Source: Firmicutes bacterium CAG:646
GTDB lineage: Bacteria; Bacillota; Clostridia; Lachnospirales; Lachnospiraceae
DNA: 24,926 nucleotides
Direction of reading: 5' to 3'
NCBI GenBank assembly: GCA_000432335.1
Contig: HF995405.1
Location: forward strand, 18,809-43,734
Positions 22,566-24,926 of the stretch are shown here, piece after piece; position 1 is the first letter of the stretch; every line of letters starts with the position of its first letter. The position numbers were made by a program, and so were the translations under genes. Under the pieces are notes generated by a model that ran no database searches, had not been told where the DNA came from, and was given only the letters and a program-made list of their open reading frames with translations.

Positions 22566-24926
22566 ATGCCATCAGCGGGTACAAAAAAGAATACAAGTAC
22601 GAACAAAAGAAAGAAAAATACAGGCGGTTCTAAAAATACGAGAACTTCCGGTTATAAACGAAAAACAACACAAAAGAAAAAGCAGTCCGGCAATGGATTG
22701 GAACTGGAGATTTTAGTTCTGGTAATGCTGGGAGTTTCCATTCTACTGCTTATTGGAAATCTGGATATGGGCGGATCGGTGGGAGAGGCTGTTTCCAGAT
22801 TTTTCTTTGGGCTGTTGGGCTGGATCGAATATTTATTTCCTTTCTTTCTGTTTTTCGGCTCGGCATTTGTAGTTGCAAACAGAAAGAACCGGCTCATCTT
22901 TCGTAAAACGGCGGGATTGCTTCTTGTTTTTGTATGTCTGGCGGGTCTGATCCATATGTTTACGCTGGGCTATAGCCAGGGAGATACTGTTTCCGGTTAT
23001 TACCAATATTGTTCTGTTCAGAAAACAGGAGGCGGTATCGTGGGGGGCGGTTTGGCAAAGCTTCTTTCCATAGCCTTTGGTACGCTGGGAGCATATGTGG
23101 TTTTGGCTATTGGTCTTGTGATTGCCGTGATTATCATGACGCAGCGACCGGTGCTGGCACCTTTGAAGGAAAAAAGTGAAAAGCTCTATCAGGAAACAAA
23201 AAAGAATCATAACATCCGAAAAGAAGAGCGGAGACGTATTTCTTTTGAGCAGATGAAGATACAGGAACCTCTGGTCGAAGAGACAAAGGCGTCGGAAGAG
23301 CAGAAAGGCAAGCGAAAACAGAAGAAACAGGAGGCTGTTTTACCGGAAGAGCCGAAACAGGCAGAAACATTAGAGTTTCAGATTCAGAGACCGGAGATGG
23401 AAGAACTGTTTCCAGGGAGTGATTTTGCGGGAGAACTGCCTTTCGATATGCAGGAGTTAAAACCGGAGCCGATGGAAGCGTCGGAGGATGGAAAAGGCAT
23501 AGAAAAAGAGCCAAAAACCCGGGAGAAAAAGAAAAATCCAAAATCTTCAAAAGAAGAGATGGAAAGCGGCGTGGAGCATATTCAGCAGGAGATGGAAGAA
23601 AAGGCGACGCAGGAGCCGAAGCAGTATGTGTTTCCTCCTATGGACCTCTTGAAAAAAGGCAGCAGAAAGGCTTCGGGAGATTCGGATGAACATCTTCGAA
23701 AAACCGCTATGAAATTGCAGAATACATTGCATAATTTCGGGGTGAATGTAACTGTGACAAATGTAAGCTGCGGACCTACCGTTACCCGGTATGAGCTTCA
23801 GCCGGAACAGGGAGTAAAAGTCAGTAAGATCGTCAGTCTAACCGATGATATCAAACTGAATCTGGCGGCGGCAGATATCCGTATTGAAGCGCCTATTCCG
23901 GGAAAAGCGGCGGTGGGAATCGAAGTGCCAAATGCTACCAACAGCGCAGTGATGCTCCGGGATCTTCTGGATACCCGGGAATTTAAAGCATTTCCTTCAG
24001 AGCTGGCATTCGCGGTAGGAAAAGATATCGCAGGAAAACCGGTGGTGGCAGATATTGGAAAGATGCCGCACCTTCTGATCGCCGGAGCTACCGGTTCCGG
24101 TAAATCCGTATGTATCAATACGCTGATCATGAGCATCCTCTATAAGGCTTCGCCAGAAGAAGTAAAATTGATCATGATTGATCCAAAAGTGGTAGAGTTG
24201 AGTGTTTATAATGGGATTCCTCATCTGTTTATCCCGGTAGTGACAGATCCGAAGAAAGCTGCCGGAGCGCTGAACTGGGCAGTAGCAGAAATGGAAGAGC
24301 GGTATAATAAATTTGCAGAATACAATGTGCGGGATTTGAAGGGTTACAATGAAAAGGTGGAGCAGATCAAAGATATAGAAGAGGAAAATAAGCCGCAGAA
24401 GCTGCCGAAGATTGTCATTATCGTGGACGAGTTGGCGGATCTTATGATGGTAGCTCCCGGAGAGGTGGAAGATTCGATCTGTCGTCTGGCGCAGCTTGCC
24501 AGAGCGGCGGGACTTCATCTGATCATCGCTACGCAGAGACCTTCGGTGAATGTAATCACCGGTCTGATCAAAGCCAATATGCCTTCCCGTATTGCTTTTT
24601 CTGTATCTTCGGGTGTGGATTCCCGAACGATTCTGGATATGAATGGGGCGGAGAAACTTCTGGGAAAAGGCGATATGCTGTATTATCCGCAGGGTTATCA
24701 GAAGCCTACCCGGCTGCAGGGATCTTTTGTTTCCGATGAAGAAGTGGGGAAAGTTGTGGAATTTCTTACGGAAAATCATCAGCAGGATGCCCGGTATAAT
24801 GAAAAAATTACGGAAATGATGAATACAGGGAATTCGGGTGCGGGAGGAAATGCGGCGGCGGATGACAAGGATGTTCATTTTGTGGACGCAGCCAGATTTA
24901 TTATAGAAAAAGATAAGGCCTCTATC
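22566..24926 (+). CDS. ftsK: FtsK/SpoIIIE DNA translocase, C-terminus off the right edge
   Basis: Membrane-anchored DNA pump for chromosome segregation at division or into the forespore. 787 residues are visible and the frame is open at the edge. A Lys-rich N-terminal tail (1-43) is followed by about four membrane segments (roughly 45-68, 75-105, 118-135, 165-200). A charged Glu/Lys/Pro linker (about 205-370) comes next, then the motor domain. Walker A GATGSGKS is at 507-514, and Walker B ends in Asp621-Glu622 of IVIIVDELADLMM. RAAGLHLIIATQRPSVNVITG follows. The C-terminal gamma domain that reads KOPS/SRS sites is mostly outside the window. GGGGAGG lies nine bases before the ATG. FtsK and SpoIIIE cannot be told apart with confidence here; proximity to the TepA-like gene favours the SpoIIIE lineage. 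Confidence 0.95.
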   Translation, partial: MPSAGTKKNTSTNKRKKNTGGSKNTRTSGYKRKTTQKKKQSGNGLELEILVLVMLGVSILLLIGNLDMGGSVGEAVSRFFFGLLGWIEYLFPFFLFFGSAFVVANRKNRLIFRKTAGLLLVFVCLAGLIHMFTLGYSQGDTVSGYYQYCSVQKTGGGIVGGGLAKLLSIAFGTLGAYVVLAIGLVIAVIIMTQRPVLAPLKEKSEKLYQETKKNHNIRKEERRRISFEQMKIQEPLVEETKASEEQKGKRKQKKQEAVLPEEPKQAETLEFQIQRPEMEELFPGSDFAGELPFDMQELKPEPMEASEDGKGIEKEPKTREKKKNPKSSKEEMESGVEHIQQEMEEKATQEPKQYVFPPMDLLKKGSRKASGDSDEHLRKTAMKLQNTLHNFGVNVTVTNVSCGPTVTRYELQPEQGVKVSKIVSLTDDIKLNLAAADIRIEAPIPGKAAVGIEVPNATNSAVMLRDLLDTREFKAFPSELAFAVGKDIAGKPVVADIGKMPHLLIAGATGSGKSVCINTLIMSILYKASPEEVKLIMIDPKVVELSVYNGIPHLFIPVVTDPKKAAGALNWAVAEMEERYNKFAEYNVRDLKGYNEKVEQIKDIEEENKPQKLPKIVIIVDELADLMMVAPGEVEDSICRLAQLARAAGLHLIIATQRPSVNVITGLIKANMPSRIAFSVSSGVDSRTILDMNGAEKLLGKGDMLYYPQGYQKPTRLQGSFVSDEEVGKVVEFLTENHQQDARYNEKITEMMNTGNSGAGGNAAADDKDVHFVDAARFIIEKDKASI

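Noticed and set aside
23997..24878. 293-codon minus-strand open frame opposite ftsK
   Set aside because: Covers the conserved motor domain of ftsK on the other strand; no motif and improbable amino-acid use.
1..24926. CRISPR arrays, insertion sequences, tRNA or rRNA genes
   Set aside because: No regularly spaced repeats of CRISPR type, transposase motifs with terminal repeats, or tRNA/rRNA-like conserved segments were seen.

Overview
The window looks like chromosomal DNA of a Gram-positive anaerobe of class Clostridia, most likely family Lachnospiraceae. This is inferred from gene content: a Re-type citrate synthase, a BceAB-type exporter, BlaR1/BlaI, Rex, EndoA-type MazF and a SpoIIIE/FtsK gene beside a TepA-like gene. 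Strong AGGAGG ribosome sites and near-consensus TTGACA/TATAAT promoters agree. The genus cannot be fixed by reading alone. No rRNA, tRNA, CRISPR array or insertion sequence was seen.

Layout. (1) 1-5401, accessory region: a BceAB-type ABC transporter on the minus strand (the permease runs off the left edge) faces a LytTR response regulator on the plus strand. The intergenic space holds a phased set of TGTRAA direct repeats that look like LytTR boxes. Behind the regulator, where its histidine kinase should be, is an apparent fusion of the kinase's N-terminal membrane part with the tail of an unrelated protein. An A+T-rich, multi-pass YcxB-like membrane protein follows. (2) 5428-7717: a complete blaI-blaR1 antibiotic-sensing operon on the minus strand, with a consensus promoter and a BlaI-like dyad but no beta-lactamase gene in view. 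(3) 7764-9156: a degraded acetyltransferase start, a short cytoplasmic subtilisin-like protease and an unrecognised 114-residue protein. (4) 9203-12685: Re-citrate synthase, a FadR-type GntR regulator and NADP-isocitrate dehydrogenase. Together they give two of the three steps from acetyl-CoA plus oxaloacetate to 2-oxoglutarate. The promoter is straddled by a nearly perfect 21-bp inverted repeat that is probably the GntR operator. (5) 12663-24926, conserved housekeeping block: a YdiF/Uup-type ABC-F protein diverges from rex; then come nnr, alr and an EndoA/MazF toxin gene without a visible antitoxin, a CNNM/CorC transporter-like gene with yebC, a TepA/ClpP-like protease, uppP, and ftsK/spoIIIE cut by the right edge. 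Several of these adjacencies (ABC-F near rex, alr before mazF, tepA near spoIIIE) also occur in Bacillus subtilis.

The most unusual features are the rewired LytTR regulator with its broken kinase, the intact BlaRI sensor without a local beta-lactamase, the protease plus unknown small protein, and two leaders (mazF and tepA-like) in which the Shine-Dalgarno region can pair with upstream RNA. Nothing here can be declared a new system from sequence reading alone.
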